This document shows positions 1 through 9,313 of a DNA stretch of 64,000 bases, piece by piece (position 1 is the stretch's first letter; every line of letters starts with the position of its first letter). The translations under genes and the position numbers were made by a program. The notes beneath the pieces were generated by a model. The model searched no databases, was not told where the DNA came from, and was given only the letters and a program-made list of their open reading frames with translations. The stretch is taken from the NCBI GenBank assembly GCA_002104905.1, contig MCFE01000009.1:1-64000 (forward strand), read 5' to 3'. Source of the stretch: Basidiobolus meristosporus CBS 931.73 (lineage: Eukaryota; Basidiobolomycota; Basidiobolomycetes; Basidiobolales; Basidiobolaceae).

Positions 1-85
1 ATATATGGATAATTTCTCATTATACTACCTAACTGGTCGGACCGTAAAACAGATAAGCCCCTCCCCTCCAAACATAACTCGTCAA

Positions 86-1119
86 ATGACTTTCCAAAGC
101 CAAGGAATCAAGATTGCTCGAAACCTTTATCTCCTTGAAGATACACAGCACAAAAGGCATGCTGCAGTTGTCACTGTGGTGGTGTGAAAAAGCAGACCGC
201 TGGCCTGTACTCCTTGAAACTGAGCAAGCTTGGATATATTACCCGGACATTCGATGCTGCCTACCAAGGTGAGGATGAAGGTCTCTCCAGATATCTTGAA
301 TATCTTAACCAGAGAGTGGAGGATTTCGAAAGTGTTGTATCTTACTTCACCACCTATTGCGGGGATCAGTTCAGTAAACGTTGGAGAATCGTGGAGAGGA
401 GGTATGGATGTCAGTCTTTCATTTGAAGACCTGCCAAAGGGCCTTCAAGAACCAGAGAAGCCAAGGGTAAAGAGCCATACTTAGCCAACTGGGTCCCAAA
501 GACCGCTTCATCAGTTACCTGATATGCTTGGCTTGGGTGTCATCTGCTTGCAATACCCGAGCTATTGACCAACAGGAGCGACAGGAAATTTTTGCTCAAG
601 AACTCCTTGGCAGCCTTCTTGGCCTTGTTCATGTTGTTCAGGTCCAGTCCCAAGAAATCAAGTTTTGGCTCCGGTGCTTTAGAGTACTGCCCCTGATCTC
701 TTTCTTTGCTTGTTCGTGCTACAGTAGGTCAAGAAGATGGGAGCCCCTTGGCTCTCTGGTCAGGGATACGGTCATAGCAGTAGCAACTTGGAGTGACAAA
801 TGCCTTTCGACATGTGCCTTGTCTCATGGACGGCCGTATTAATGTCGATAATAAGTTTTTGGGTGCTGCGTAAGGGTAAGCGTCATTTATAGGAAACGCA
901 ATCCATATCCACAGCTTCCGGAGTTCCAGGATAGCATCGATCTCTCCTTGCCCTTTTCTGATGATTATGGAAACTGAAGCTACCACACGCCACTTTGGTG
1001 AAGAAGGAATTAAGCTTGCCAAAGAGCATAAGGAGTTGGATCTTATGGAAGGAGAAGTTTATATATCCCCTCATGACCATGTTACGGAGTTGATCCCCGA
1101 GTTGGTGAACTTCATATAA
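86..1119 (+). pseudogene. Broken YcjY-like alpha/beta hydrolase
   Basis: Pieces of one alpha/beta hydrolase of the bacterial YcjY / dienelactone-hydrolase-like type lie in order on the plus strand but in different frames. About 86-180 reads SQGIKIARNLYLLED, the N-terminal strand pair. About 184-350 reads TAGLYSLKLSKLGYI, FDAAYQGEDEG and NQRVEDFESVVSYFTT, the typical lid and helix before the nucleophile. About 390-530 gives a segment ending EPYLANWVPKT. About 930-1119 gives FLMIMETEATTRHFGEEG followed by AKEHKELDLMEGEVYISPHDH and a natural stop; this is the usual C-terminus carrying the catalytic His region. The nucleophile-elbow segment expected after the first 110 residues is absent, and several frameshifts and stops separate the blocks. 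The assignment is from remembered family motifs, not from a search. Similar full-length proteins are common in bacteria and scattered in fungi, so transfer from bacteria is possible. Confidence 0.7.
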
Positions 1120-1576
1120 GTCAGTAACAAGATGATACTTTTGATGTAACTTTCAACCTTGATGCTATTTGTTTCAAAACTAACGTAGTTAATAATGTCA
1201 AATAATTGCATATCATAGTTGAATACCCAGACTACAGGTGACGTACATGTAAGCTAAATGCTCACTAATCTGACAGTAAAAGAAGCACGCCTATTGACTC
1301 TCCAAAACCACGGAAGCAAGGTAATCTGAAACCTTCATCTACCCGAAAATACTCAACCCAAAGCATAGGCGGTTATGTCTATCCCCGCTGCTCGATGTAT
1401 ATTACATAATACACCATGAAAGCCATCGTAGTTCTAACCAAAAATGGTTGGTATCTCATCATCAAAAAAAATATGATCATTTGCCAGAAATTTCGATCAA
1501 TTTGTCATCCAGTTACACGAGCCCATTATATAACGTGACTCGATGAACCTGGTTTGGTATTCAGAACTAAATTACA
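1120..1576. other. Intergenic spacer, promoter of the Hsp31-like gene
   Basis: No gene is seen in these 457 bases. The stretch lies between the hydrolase remnant and the DJ-1/PfpI gene, so it must hold the latter's promoter. A TATA-like AT-rich patch (attatataacg) is present around 1525-1535, some 45 bases upstream of the start codon. Confidence 0.4.
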
Positions 1577-2305
1577 ATGCCAGCCAATCTTCCACGCAGA
1601 GCACTACTTGCCATCACCAGCTATAACGAGCCATTTTACGCTAACGGCAGTAAAACTGGACTGTTTTACACCGAAGCATTGCATCCTTACGAAGTGCTTG
1701 TTGATGCCGGGTTTGAGGTCGATTTTGCCTCCGAGACTGGTACCTACGGGGTGGATGAGCACTCCCTGTCCAAGGATTTCCTCTCCGAAGATGATCAAAA
1801 GGTGCTGGCCGACCCTTCACACCCTTTCAACGTCAAGCTGAACTCGCAGCTTTACAAGGCAGAAGATCTCAACCCTGCTGACTACGGGCTGTTCTTTGCC
1901 TCTGCTGGCCACGCAACCCTTTGGGATTATCCTACAGCTCGTCACCTGCAGCATATTGCTGAAGACATTTATAAGCGCGGGGGTGTGGTTTCGGCTGTAT
2001 GTCATGGACCCGCCATTCTCCCGGGAATCATGGACAGCACCACTGGTAAGTCTATCATTGCTGGCAAAAAGGTTACTGGGTTCACCACCGAGGGTGAGGA
2101 AATGCTAAATCTGCTTGAGCTGATTAAATCGGCCAATGTGTCTACAATCGAGGAAGGAGCAGCGGCGGTCGGGGCAGAGTATGTGGCACCCCCTACACCA
2201 TTTGCCGACTTTACTCATACAGATGGCCGGGTGGTCACTGGAGCCAACCCTGCAAGTGCTAAGTCTACTGCCGTGAATGCTATCAAAGTGTTCTCGAGTC
2301 TTTAA
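1577..2305 (+). CDS. DJ-1/PfpI family, Hsp31-like glyoxalase III
   Basis: A 242-residue intronless protein of the DJ-1/PfpI superfamily, closest to the fungal/bacterial Hsp31-like group that converts methylglyoxal to lactate without glutathione and can act as a stress chaperone or deglycase. The nucleophile-elbow motif AVCHGPA places the catalytic Cys at 142 with His143 beside it. The conserved acidic residue expected to polarise the Cys is Glu33 in the segment TGLFYTEALHP. The segment YGLFFASAGHATLWDYP (about 103-119) is the family's conserved GGHG-type region. Length matches the family (about 230-250). The ATG at 1577 is chosen because the N-terminal strand (RRALLAITSYNEPFY) starts a few residues later. 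It is probably cytosolic; no signal peptide is seen. Confidence 0.9.
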   Translation: MPANLPRRALLAITSYNEPFYANGSKTGLFYTEALHPYEVLVDAGFEVDFASETGTYGVDEHSLSKDFLSEDDQKVLADPSHPFNVKLNSQLYKAEDLNPADYGLFFASAGHATLWDYPTARHLQHIAEDIYKRGGVVSAVCHGPAILPGIMDSTTGKSIIAGKKVTGFTTEGEEMLNLLELIKSANVSTIEEGAAAVGAEYVAPPTPFADFTHTDGRVVTGANPASAKSTAVNAIKVFSSL

Positions 2306-3447
2306 GAGGCTATTCATGTGTATAATATGTAATCCATGTTCATTGTAAAGAGAGTAACAACCTTCTATGCGAATAAAATACGCAAATATAACGTATATAG
2401 CCATTGTATTGGTAGGTGAATTTGCGTGTGTAGATAATAACTTATAGTACTACCGTTGGAGGTTTAGCTTTGCTTACTCTAATCACGAAAACTCCACAGA
2501 TTGCTACTCCTGTTTTACTAACAATTTCACCATTGAATAACTAGATAGATATATCTAACAGTCCTAGTTATCCATGTATCTGTGCCTCATATCAGCGGGC
2601 TTTTCAAACATTATCATTCCCCACTTATCTATTGGCAATAAACAAACCCTTAATATGGTCAGACTCAGAAATGTCAATCTTCATTTGGCTTCTCGTTACA
2701 TAATTTGAAGCAGAAGCTGAAAAGCTACAACATGACCTGTTGTATGTTGAAAAATACTCAGCATCAACATGATGCTAAGAACAATGTTATCAGCACTCTA
2801 TCTTGGAGCTCATATGGTAATCTGCTGGTATTCTGATGGCATTTTACAGGCATTGAGCAGGTGTTTTTCCTTCAAATTCTCAGTTGCAATTTTGGTGGAA
2901 GTAGCAAGTAGCTGTTTACAAAATTTGGCATGGATGCTTGTTAGCCTGGTCTCCTCCTGGAGACTATGTCTGCTTGTCTGCGTAACGGCTAGTAATTGAG
3001 ATTTTGAGAGTTGTCAGTTTTGGGAAAACTTGGAATTCAGCTAATATTATGACAATATTTTGCTATCCTTTTCTTGGCTTCTTTACTTTGGGTTGGTAAG
3101 CAGAGATTTCACAAAATTTGAGACTTTGTCTCCCTCTGTGGCACCATTGCTTCTGCAGGTTAGTAACTTTACCTCTCAGGTAGCTTGTTTCTTGGAAACT
3201 AGCTTTCAGGACTAGGATAGCTCATCTTAGCCCAACTTCATTATCTAGTGGCAGCTGAGATGATGTAAGCTCTCATATGCATAGGCCACTTTTTGTTACA
3301 CAGAGCAAGTAATATCTTGAGCTTACTCTACATCCTCTGATGGAACCTATTTATTCAGTTTTATGCTTCCTAATTGGTATTGAGTACTTTGACCATGGTA
3401 CCTATAATTGGTATTATAAGGTAATTTCTTGGTTCTGAGGCTTAATT
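2306..3447. other. Gene-poor AT-rich spacer
   Basis: I see no supported gene in these 1.1 kb. Short open frames are present (for example 2769-2999 plus) but carry no recognisable motif and have no homologue in the window. The sequence is rich in short T/A runs like the transposon-relic areas further on, so decayed mobile DNA is the most likely content. Confidence 0.4.
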
Positions 3448-3795
3448 TGCTGTAAGAGTCTTGGAGATATTAGAGATGATTGGGAGAACAAGTAGATTAT
3501 GTGGCTTTCACTTAATGATTTACTGGATGTAAAAGTAGTATATTTACTTTTACATGGTCTTGGCACAACAAACACATAGAATAGGATCAGAAAAGTCTCA
3601 AGAGCATATGTGCAAAGTTTGGGGCTGTTTGGACAACTTAACAGATTTTCATATTCTGGATACTTAGTATTTGGTGAAAGTATAATAAGCAAGTCCCAGC
3701 AAGGAGTTTGGTCAGTATTCTCTCAGATTTGTAGGTAATGATCTAAGTGACTAAGTTAGGTGAATATTTAGGTGGAATTCCGAATTTTTACAACA
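3448..3795 (-). repeat. Solo copia LTR
   Basis: This 348-bp block starts TGCTGTAAGAGTCTTGG and ends TTTTTACAACA. It aligns end to end with the LTRs of the copia elements at 45.2 and 49.5 kb, including AACAAGTAGATTATGTGG and the GGGGCTGTTTGGACAACTT core. No coding sequence is attached, so it is a solo LTR. The flanking pentamers taatt and tgatt agree at four of five positions, as expected for an aged 5-bp target duplication. Strand is given relative to the coding direction of the full elements. Confidence 0.9.
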
Positions 3796-4940
3796 TGATT
3801 ATCAACTTTCTACTTTGCAAACACCTTTAGCTTCTTGGGCTGACCTTTAAGTCTCTGAGACAGCTCTTTTCCTTAAGTTGAATAATCATGGTCAGGATTC
3901 CACACTTAGCTTTAATTAACAACTTGGGTATTATACAATATCTTTCAGTGTTCAAGTACAACCAGTAACTTGTTCTTTTTGCAGGTCCTTGAGCATCTTA
4001 GGCTTGCTCTCTACCCTCAATCAGCTTTTTTTCTTGATTTTTATTTCTTCTGGGCTAGGATTACACATCCTAGCCCTGAGCAACATCAATATAGCAGATT
4101 TTTTTCCATTTCAAGATGTGTGACAAAACCTAAGCATTACACAAGGCTGTTGCTGCACTCATGAATACCAACTTTACCTCTAGATGTCTCATTCACAAGA
4201 TGCCATTTTTACAAACAATTACCAATCTTCCCAAACCTTCTCTAACTATTACCAAAATACCTTCACTGTAAGAGTGATTGCATAGATTGCAACAGTTGGA
4301 TCAAGGATCTTCAAAAGGCCTTTGGATCTTACTGTTCTAGACTTCAGAAATCATTTTTATTTATGATGAACAAAAAATGAAGAATATAATTACGGAAAAA
4401 GGCACCATTTCCAGTAACAACAGCCACATCTGCGAAGCTTTGACATTTAGGAAGCCATATCCTGTTGGACAGGAGTTCAAGACTTTAGCAGACTATCATA
4501 CCACCTGTATCTGGAGAATGGATACAGTGAGTGATTGGTTACAGAAGGAATACAACAGTGATCCTGGTATGTCCAAGTTGACTCCCACTGTCAAGCAGCT
4601 AGTTAAGCCTTGGTTTTATATAGTTTTGCTGACTCTTAGTTTGGATCCCCAAATGTGACAATGATGTCGGCTGAACTTGGTCAGTATTCCATTATGCAAG
4701 TGACCAAGCGCTGCTACTGGCCATTGGGTACGGCTACCATCTTACAATGATGCTATATCTACAGAAAGATGGGACATGTGTTTCTATAGTTAATACATGC
4801 AGATATTTCCGATTGACCAATTGAATGTCTTATGCATGTCAAAGGGTAACAACAGCGTGTGTTATCATTAAACTTATTTGCTCTTATGTATAGACATCCA
4901 AAAATACAGGTCCTTGGTGAAGTCAAAGATTAGAATGTTG
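3796..4940. other. Gene-poor spacer before U6
   Basis: No supported gene. A 93-codon open frame at 4377-4658 (plus) has no motif I recognise and an unremarkable composition. The stretch otherwise looks like the AT-rich spacer on the other side of the solo LTR. Confidence 0.35.
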
Positions 4941-5001
4941 AAAAAATATCCTCCGAAGAGGTGTCCACTCAAGATGTACGTGTCATCCTTGTGCAGGGGC
5001 C

Positions 5002-5032
<31 letters not shown>

Positions 5033-5058
5033 TTCAAGTGTCAGAGGTCCCGAAGGAC
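4941..5058 (-). ncRNA. U6 spliceosomal snRNA
   Basis: The minus strand carries a complete U6 snRNA. It has the 5' stem-loop GTCCTTCGGGAC, then AATTGGAACGATACAGAGAA containing the ACAGAGA box that pairs with the 5' splice site, then GATTAGCATGGCCCCTGC containing the catalytic AGC triad, and the internal stem-loop ending AAGGATGACACG. It finishes in a T6 tract (4941-4946), the RNA polymerase III terminator that becomes the Lsm2-8 binding tail. The 118-nt length is slightly above the usual 100-112. The 3' part differs from the common pattern and forms a short CCTCTTCGGAGG hairpin just before the T tract. No intron is seen. All catalytic blocks are intact, so the gene is probably functional. Confidence 0.95.
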
Positions 5059-5081
5059 ATGACACTACTGTGGCTACAAAG

Positions 5082-5088
5082 TTTTATA
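5082..5088 (-). promoter_or_regulatory. TATA box of the U6 gene
   Basis: On the minus strand TATAAAA sits 24 to 30 bases upstream of the first base of U6 (5058). This is the position expected for the TATA element that fixes RNA polymerase III initiation at U6 genes. No clear internal A-box or downstream B-box was identified by eye. Confidence 0.7.
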
Positions 5089-5703
5089 AGTATTGTAAGC
5101 TGTGCATAGTGTCAATAAGTTGTGGGATCTGAAGTAAATTAGAGCTATAGCCAATTTTTTCAATGGAAATCAAACGTGAAAATCTAAAATAGATTTTATC
5201 AATTACTACGTATCAATGACACTCGCTTGGTGCTTAGTGTATAGAGCCTAACCCTAATAAAAACTAATACTGGAGCCAAGTATATATATATCGGACATCA
5301 TTCTATCACCAAAACCACAGAAGGTAGCTGATTAGATTACTGCCACACTAATGAGAAGACCGTAGGTATGTGAAAGCAATCACTAGCTGGAGACAATTTT
5401 GAATACCTTGGGTCACAAGGTCAGTTTAGTATAGCTTTTGCGTGTGTGCACGTACATATTTGTATTACTTTTGCCACTGGTTTGTTGACTCGGCCATTTC
5501 CCACGCCGATTTGCTGTTGGGATATACTTATAATGTTTTCACCAAAACATCAGTCACTCAAAGTTATCCAAATGAACCAACCGTTGCATTGATGCTGTCG
5601 GAACCCTTCTATGAATATTGTATGCAACGTAAAAGTATAGATAGATACATGTTGAGATATGGTCGAAGTGAATGATAGAAAGCATGAGAAGCGTATTGGT
5701 TGT
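5089..5703. other. Spacer between U6 and the VWA gene
   Basis: No supported gene in about 600 bases. It holds the region upstream of U6 and, at its right end, the 3' flank of the minus-strand VWA-domain gene. Short open frames on both strands lack motifs. Confidence 0.4.
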
Positions 5704-7074
5704 CTATACAGCAGAGTACACTGGAGGGGCATCAGCAGGCAGGTCAAATTCCGGCCTCAAGATTTCCTCATATTGGGGAGGATCAACTGGATATACTGAT
5801 GCCAACAATTCCTCTACCACCATACGCTCGCAGACACGGCCATGGACATCAAAGAAGCCAATATGAGGGTTGAACTTCGCGACACGTTCCAGCTCAATAG
5901 CATGTGCGTGATGGTGAGGGCAATTTTCCATTCCAACCAGCACAATGGTGACGTATGCCCAAGTCTCACCAAGAAGCTCCAGCTCGAATTCGTCCATGTC
6001 TTGGGCTTCCCCATCCAAAAATACGAGAAGGGACAACTTTGGCATTCCGGGGGTAGGTTGCCAACCATAGACACTATCGTAATGTCCATGTCCGAAACTC
6101 TTGTTTTGATGCTCGAAGTACGTCTTCTTGACCATCTGCCAACCCTGCATGACCTGGGTGCCACCTCCGATGGAGATCCCGTTTTTCCAATCTCGTTCGA
6201 AATTCTGAGCAGATAACTGGCCGATATAATGGCCAGTGCTGGAAAACGTGACGGTATCAATCCCAACTTGGTCGGGATGCTGTCTTTGAGTGCGAGGAAC
6301 CATATGATTCAGAACACGGTGGACAAGATGTTCGACAAGACGTACATTGGGAGGTTGATCATGGAAACGAATAATCCTATCTAGGCCGGGGATACCATGG
6401 TGAGGATCCCAGCCCATGGAGCTAGAGACGTCAATGAGCAGCATAGTTTCTAGATGGTCCGTGCCATTCTGGAGCCCTTCCGCCAAGTCATGGAGGGCTC
6501 TTCTTCTGGTCTCGTAAATCACACTCTGGACCTGATCCGAATAACGATGGGATTTGGTTTGTTTATCCGACAGGAACACGTCACCTGGACTTTGGTATAT
6601 GGCCAAACGCCTTGCGTCGAGTGGACGTTGACGGGCCATACGTTTTTCGGCTTGTCTCATGATAGTATATAGGTCTCGCTCGATGCTGAGAGGTCGGAGG
6701 TGAGAGTATTTGACACCGTCGGGCGAGTCCCCATGATTGAGTAAGTAGTAAAGTCGCTTCTCGGCCGGCGTTTCCCAGTAACTGTTGCCTATGTAGAGAG
6801 TTGCGAGGCGTCTATCGTGAATCCATCGTGTAGGTACTGGCTCCATATAACCTTTCTCGAGCAGATGCTGGAATTTCTTAGGGTGGTAACGACGAAGATA
6901 TTCCCAGTGTTGTTGCATCCTGGTCGCTGTCCAGTAGCGCATGATCATCGAGAAGCGCTCACTGTTACGAGGGCCCCATCTTTGCTCCATCATTCTTTCG
7001 GAGTCCTCTAACCTTTGTTGGCATTTTGCTTCGTTGGGGACTATTCCAAGGATCTCTGGCAAACTTTTCCCCAT
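5704..7074 (-). CDS. von Willebrand A-domain protein with PPxY tail
   Basis: A 456-residue intronless protein with a vWA fold. The MIDAS metal site is visible as LLIDVSSSMG (DxSxS at about 215-219), with a later GGGTQVMQG segment supplying the usual Thr and LVFLDGEAQDMDE supplying the Asp. The N-terminal 200 residues are charged and helical (RYWTATRMQQHWEYLRRYHPKKF) with no domain I recognise. The C-terminus has two PPxY motifs, PPQY at about 432-435 and PPVY at 450-453, close to the end. PPxY motifs are ligands of Rsp5/NEDD4-type ubiquitin ligases, so recruitment to ubiquitination or endosomal sorting is a reasonable inference. Fungal genomes often carry uncharacterised vWA proteins of this kind. 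No signal peptide or membrane segment is seen. Confidence 0.85.
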   Translation of the reverse strand: MGKSLPEILGIVPNEAKCQQRLEDSERMMEQRWGPRNSERFSMIMRYWTATRMQQHWEYLRRYHPKKFQHLLEKGYMEPVPTRWIHDRRLATLYIGNSYWETPAEKRLYYLLNHGDSPDGVKYSHLRPLSIERDLYTIMRQAEKRMARQRPLDARRLAIYQSPGDVFLSDKQTKSHRYSDQVQSVIYETRRRALHDLAEGLQNGTDHLETMLLIDVSSSMGWDPHHGIPGLDRIIRFHDQPPNVRLVEHLVHRVLNHMVPRTQRQHPDQVGIDTVTFSSTGHYIGQLSAQNFERDWKNGISIGGGTQVMQGWQMVKKTYFEHQNKSFGHGHYDSVYGWQPTPGMPKLSLLVFLDGEAQDMDEFELELLGETWAYVTIVLVGMENCPHHHAHAIELERVAKFNPHIGFFDVHGRVCERMVVEELLASVYPVDPPQYEEILRPEFDLPADAPPVYSAV

Positions 7075-7299
7075 TATGTTGTGTTCGGTGAATGTATTTG
7101 AGTGTAGCTAAGTGAGGTTGTGAGGTTGTGAGGTGAGTGTAGTTGACTGTGAGTGCTATGGAAAGGAGTGCTTTGTCGGTGATTCAAGTAGGTATTTAAA
7201 GCTTTGGGTTATGTAGTTGAGGCTGCTCTGTTGATAACAGATACATGATCCCACAAATCCGCCAGTATAGTATATATCCGACTTCTAAATCGATTTCTA

Positions 7300-7374
7300 T
7301 TCTCGTCACGTTGTGGTCCACTTCCATTTATTAACACCGATTCTCGTCACGTTGCAGCCCACTACCATTTGTTC
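7300..7374. repeat. Direct repeat pair upstream of VWA gene
   Basis: Two 33-bp units, 7300-7332 and 7342-7374, both begin TCTCGTCACGTTG and continue with CCACT-CCATTT. They agree at about 27 of 33 positions and start 42 bp apart. They lie about 230-300 bp upstream of the VWA start codon and may be duplicated regulatory sites, but that is inference. Confidence 0.7.
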
Positions 7375-7554
7375 ATGCTTATTCTCGATTGATCCAAATA
7401 GATTGCTCAAAAAGAATGGGATGTACTTTCATCCTTAGTCCAGAGTGGCCACAGTAAGAATAATGAAGCGGGATTGCAGTAAGACTACCTTGAGAGGAAT
7501 AGTAGTTGTCAAGTGATGTGAGATGGCAGTGTTGGTTAGTAAAGCCACGTGTGT

Positions 7555-7634
7555 TGTCATTTCCCCGTAAATCAATCCAATGATCCTCGTGCACTGTCAT
7601 TTCCTCGATCATCAATCTAATGCCCCTCGTGTGT
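7555..7634. repeat. Tandem 40-bp repeat, two units
   Basis: Units 7555-7594 and 7595-7634 abut exactly. Both start TGTCATTTCC and share ATCAATC-AATG and CCTCGTG in register, agreeing at about three quarters of positions. Function is unknown. Confidence 0.7.
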
Positions 7635-8213
7635 GCTTTCTTGCCAATTGCGGTTAAACGCACATCATTTGTCTGATTGAGGCCACCCTTTCGATGGCAA
7701 AGAGGGCATTTTTTCAATTTCTTTCAATTTCCTTTTTCAGCGCGCTCACTGTTGTCTATTGAATTTATCAAGATACTCGGGAGGAGAAATTGGATCGTTA
7801 CGAGCAAGAGAATAAATAGGAATACTGAAACATACAAGACACACAATGCTTGATTAGTAGAGTTGAAGGGACTTGATCTACCTAGCCTAATAAAGTAAGA
7901 TGCAGATTTGTTCGCACGAGGGAATAGTGGGGTTCAACTTTTCTCAAAGCTCGGTAAACGTTAAAGTTCAGGAAGGGGTGCAATTTTTATTCATTTTATT
8001 GTACCCTGACTCTATTGAACTAATATGCACAGTTATTAAACTGATAGTGGACATGCAAAGGTTAGGTCCTTTTGGACGAATATCAAACTTAGCATTGGAG
8101 TGTTTTCGTATTTCTAATAAATTAATGACTACAGTTTAACTAAATCAAAATCTATATATAAATATCATATAAGATTAAATCTTCAATTTACATCAGCTCA
8201 CCAATGTAGACAG

Positions 8214-8800
8214 CGCTGTGAGAGTTTTGGAGATAATGGAAGAGATTGGGAGAAGTAGCTGATTATGTTGTAAGTATTTAGTTCCTCCTAAACAGCTCAT
8301 ATCCCTTAGAATCATCTGGCCGACTTATAAAATACTGGTGCTCTGGGTACCTAGCATTTGGGTCAAGTATTCAATGTAATTCCCGACAAGCTGTTTGACT
8401 GGTAAAGAGCAAAGCTCAAGAGCTAGGATCTGAGTGGCAAAAAGTATGTATTTAGGTGAAAAAAAGCAACCTTATATCACATCTACAGGTAAGATCTTAG
8501 CTTCAATAGCTCAAAGCGCAAATTTTGTAAATTCTTAAACTGCACCAAAATATCCCATTAATATCTTGTCCAAAGTCTTTGTTGAGATTTATATGGAATA
8601 TTTTACCAAACTATCAGATACCCAGGACATGAAAATTCTAAATATTACTCAATAGTCCTCAACCTTTGCACACATGCTCTTAGCATCTTCCTAAATCTAT
8701 TGTAAATATATTTTTGCCAAGAGTATATAAAAGTATATATACCGCGTTTACATTCAGTAAATCACTAAGTGAAAACTGCATATTCTTTAACTACCAGCTT
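8214..8800. repeat. Decayed copia LTR relics, inverted pair
   Basis: About 8214-8470 resembles the local copia LTR in the minus orientation: GTGAGAGTTTTGGAGATAA at the start, CTGGGTACCTAGCATTTGG in the middle and GTATTTAGGTG near the end. About 8500-8800 resembles the same LTR in the opposite orientation, with AGATACCCAGGACATGAAAA, CCTTTGCACACATGCT, and TCACTAAGTGAAAACTGCAT at its right side. Both are heavily diverged and have internal gaps, so the edges are approximate. Confidence 0.6.
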
Positions 8801-9313
8801 TGGAAGCTGTACCTGAGAATCATAGAGTTACTCTATTGAGACTGAGGGTTCATATAGTGATGGGAGAGCCAATCCTTCATGTGAGGATTCTGACTCTAGT
8901 GAACTCTTGGCAAGAGCCTTGTTTTATATCGATAAAATACTCTGATAGAGTAGGGAAGAGGCCTGAATTCACCCAGGAGAGTATATTTGTAGGGAGTTGG
9001 TATGAATGCGTTTGTGATACTATGTAAAGCATGATGTAGTAAGGCAACTTTTATCTAGGGCCTTTTCCAAGACAATAGGTATTTTCCTACAAGCCTAAAG
9101 AAGTGTAAAGTATAGCAGGACTCCATGTTCCAATAAAAATGCCAACATTGACGTTCAAGGGTCCAATGTTACAAATCTGAAATAAAAATATCACCCGACA
9201 TATCAATTGATGGTGATTAGGATACGCCTTCCATAGTAAAATCATTTTCAGGCAACAGGAACAGTAGTTCATCAAATACTGAGATTTATTTACCAGAACA
9301 GCTAATGTTAGAG

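Larger units (their letters stand above)
7075..9313. other. Long spacer with small repeats and LTR relics
   Basis: No supported gene in 2.2 kb. The left part is the promoter of the VWA gene and holds two small direct repeats, listed separately. The right part (about 8.2-8.8 kb) holds decayed LTR sequence. A 112-codon minus-strand open frame at 7379-7717 starts with a CPLCH motif but runs through a tandem repeat whose 40-bp unit is not a multiple of three, which argues against coding. Confidence 0.5.

Noticed and set aside
4377-4658. A 93-codon plus-strand open frame in an AT-rich spacer.
   Set aside because: No recognisable motif, no upstream promoter sign and location in a transposon-relic area; could not be supported as a gene.
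7379-7717. A 112-codon minus-strand open frame starting with a CPLCH motif (possible zinc ribbon).
   Set aside because: It crosses a tandem repeat of 40 bp that shifts frame between units, has no second zinc-binding pair and no match elsewhere in the window.
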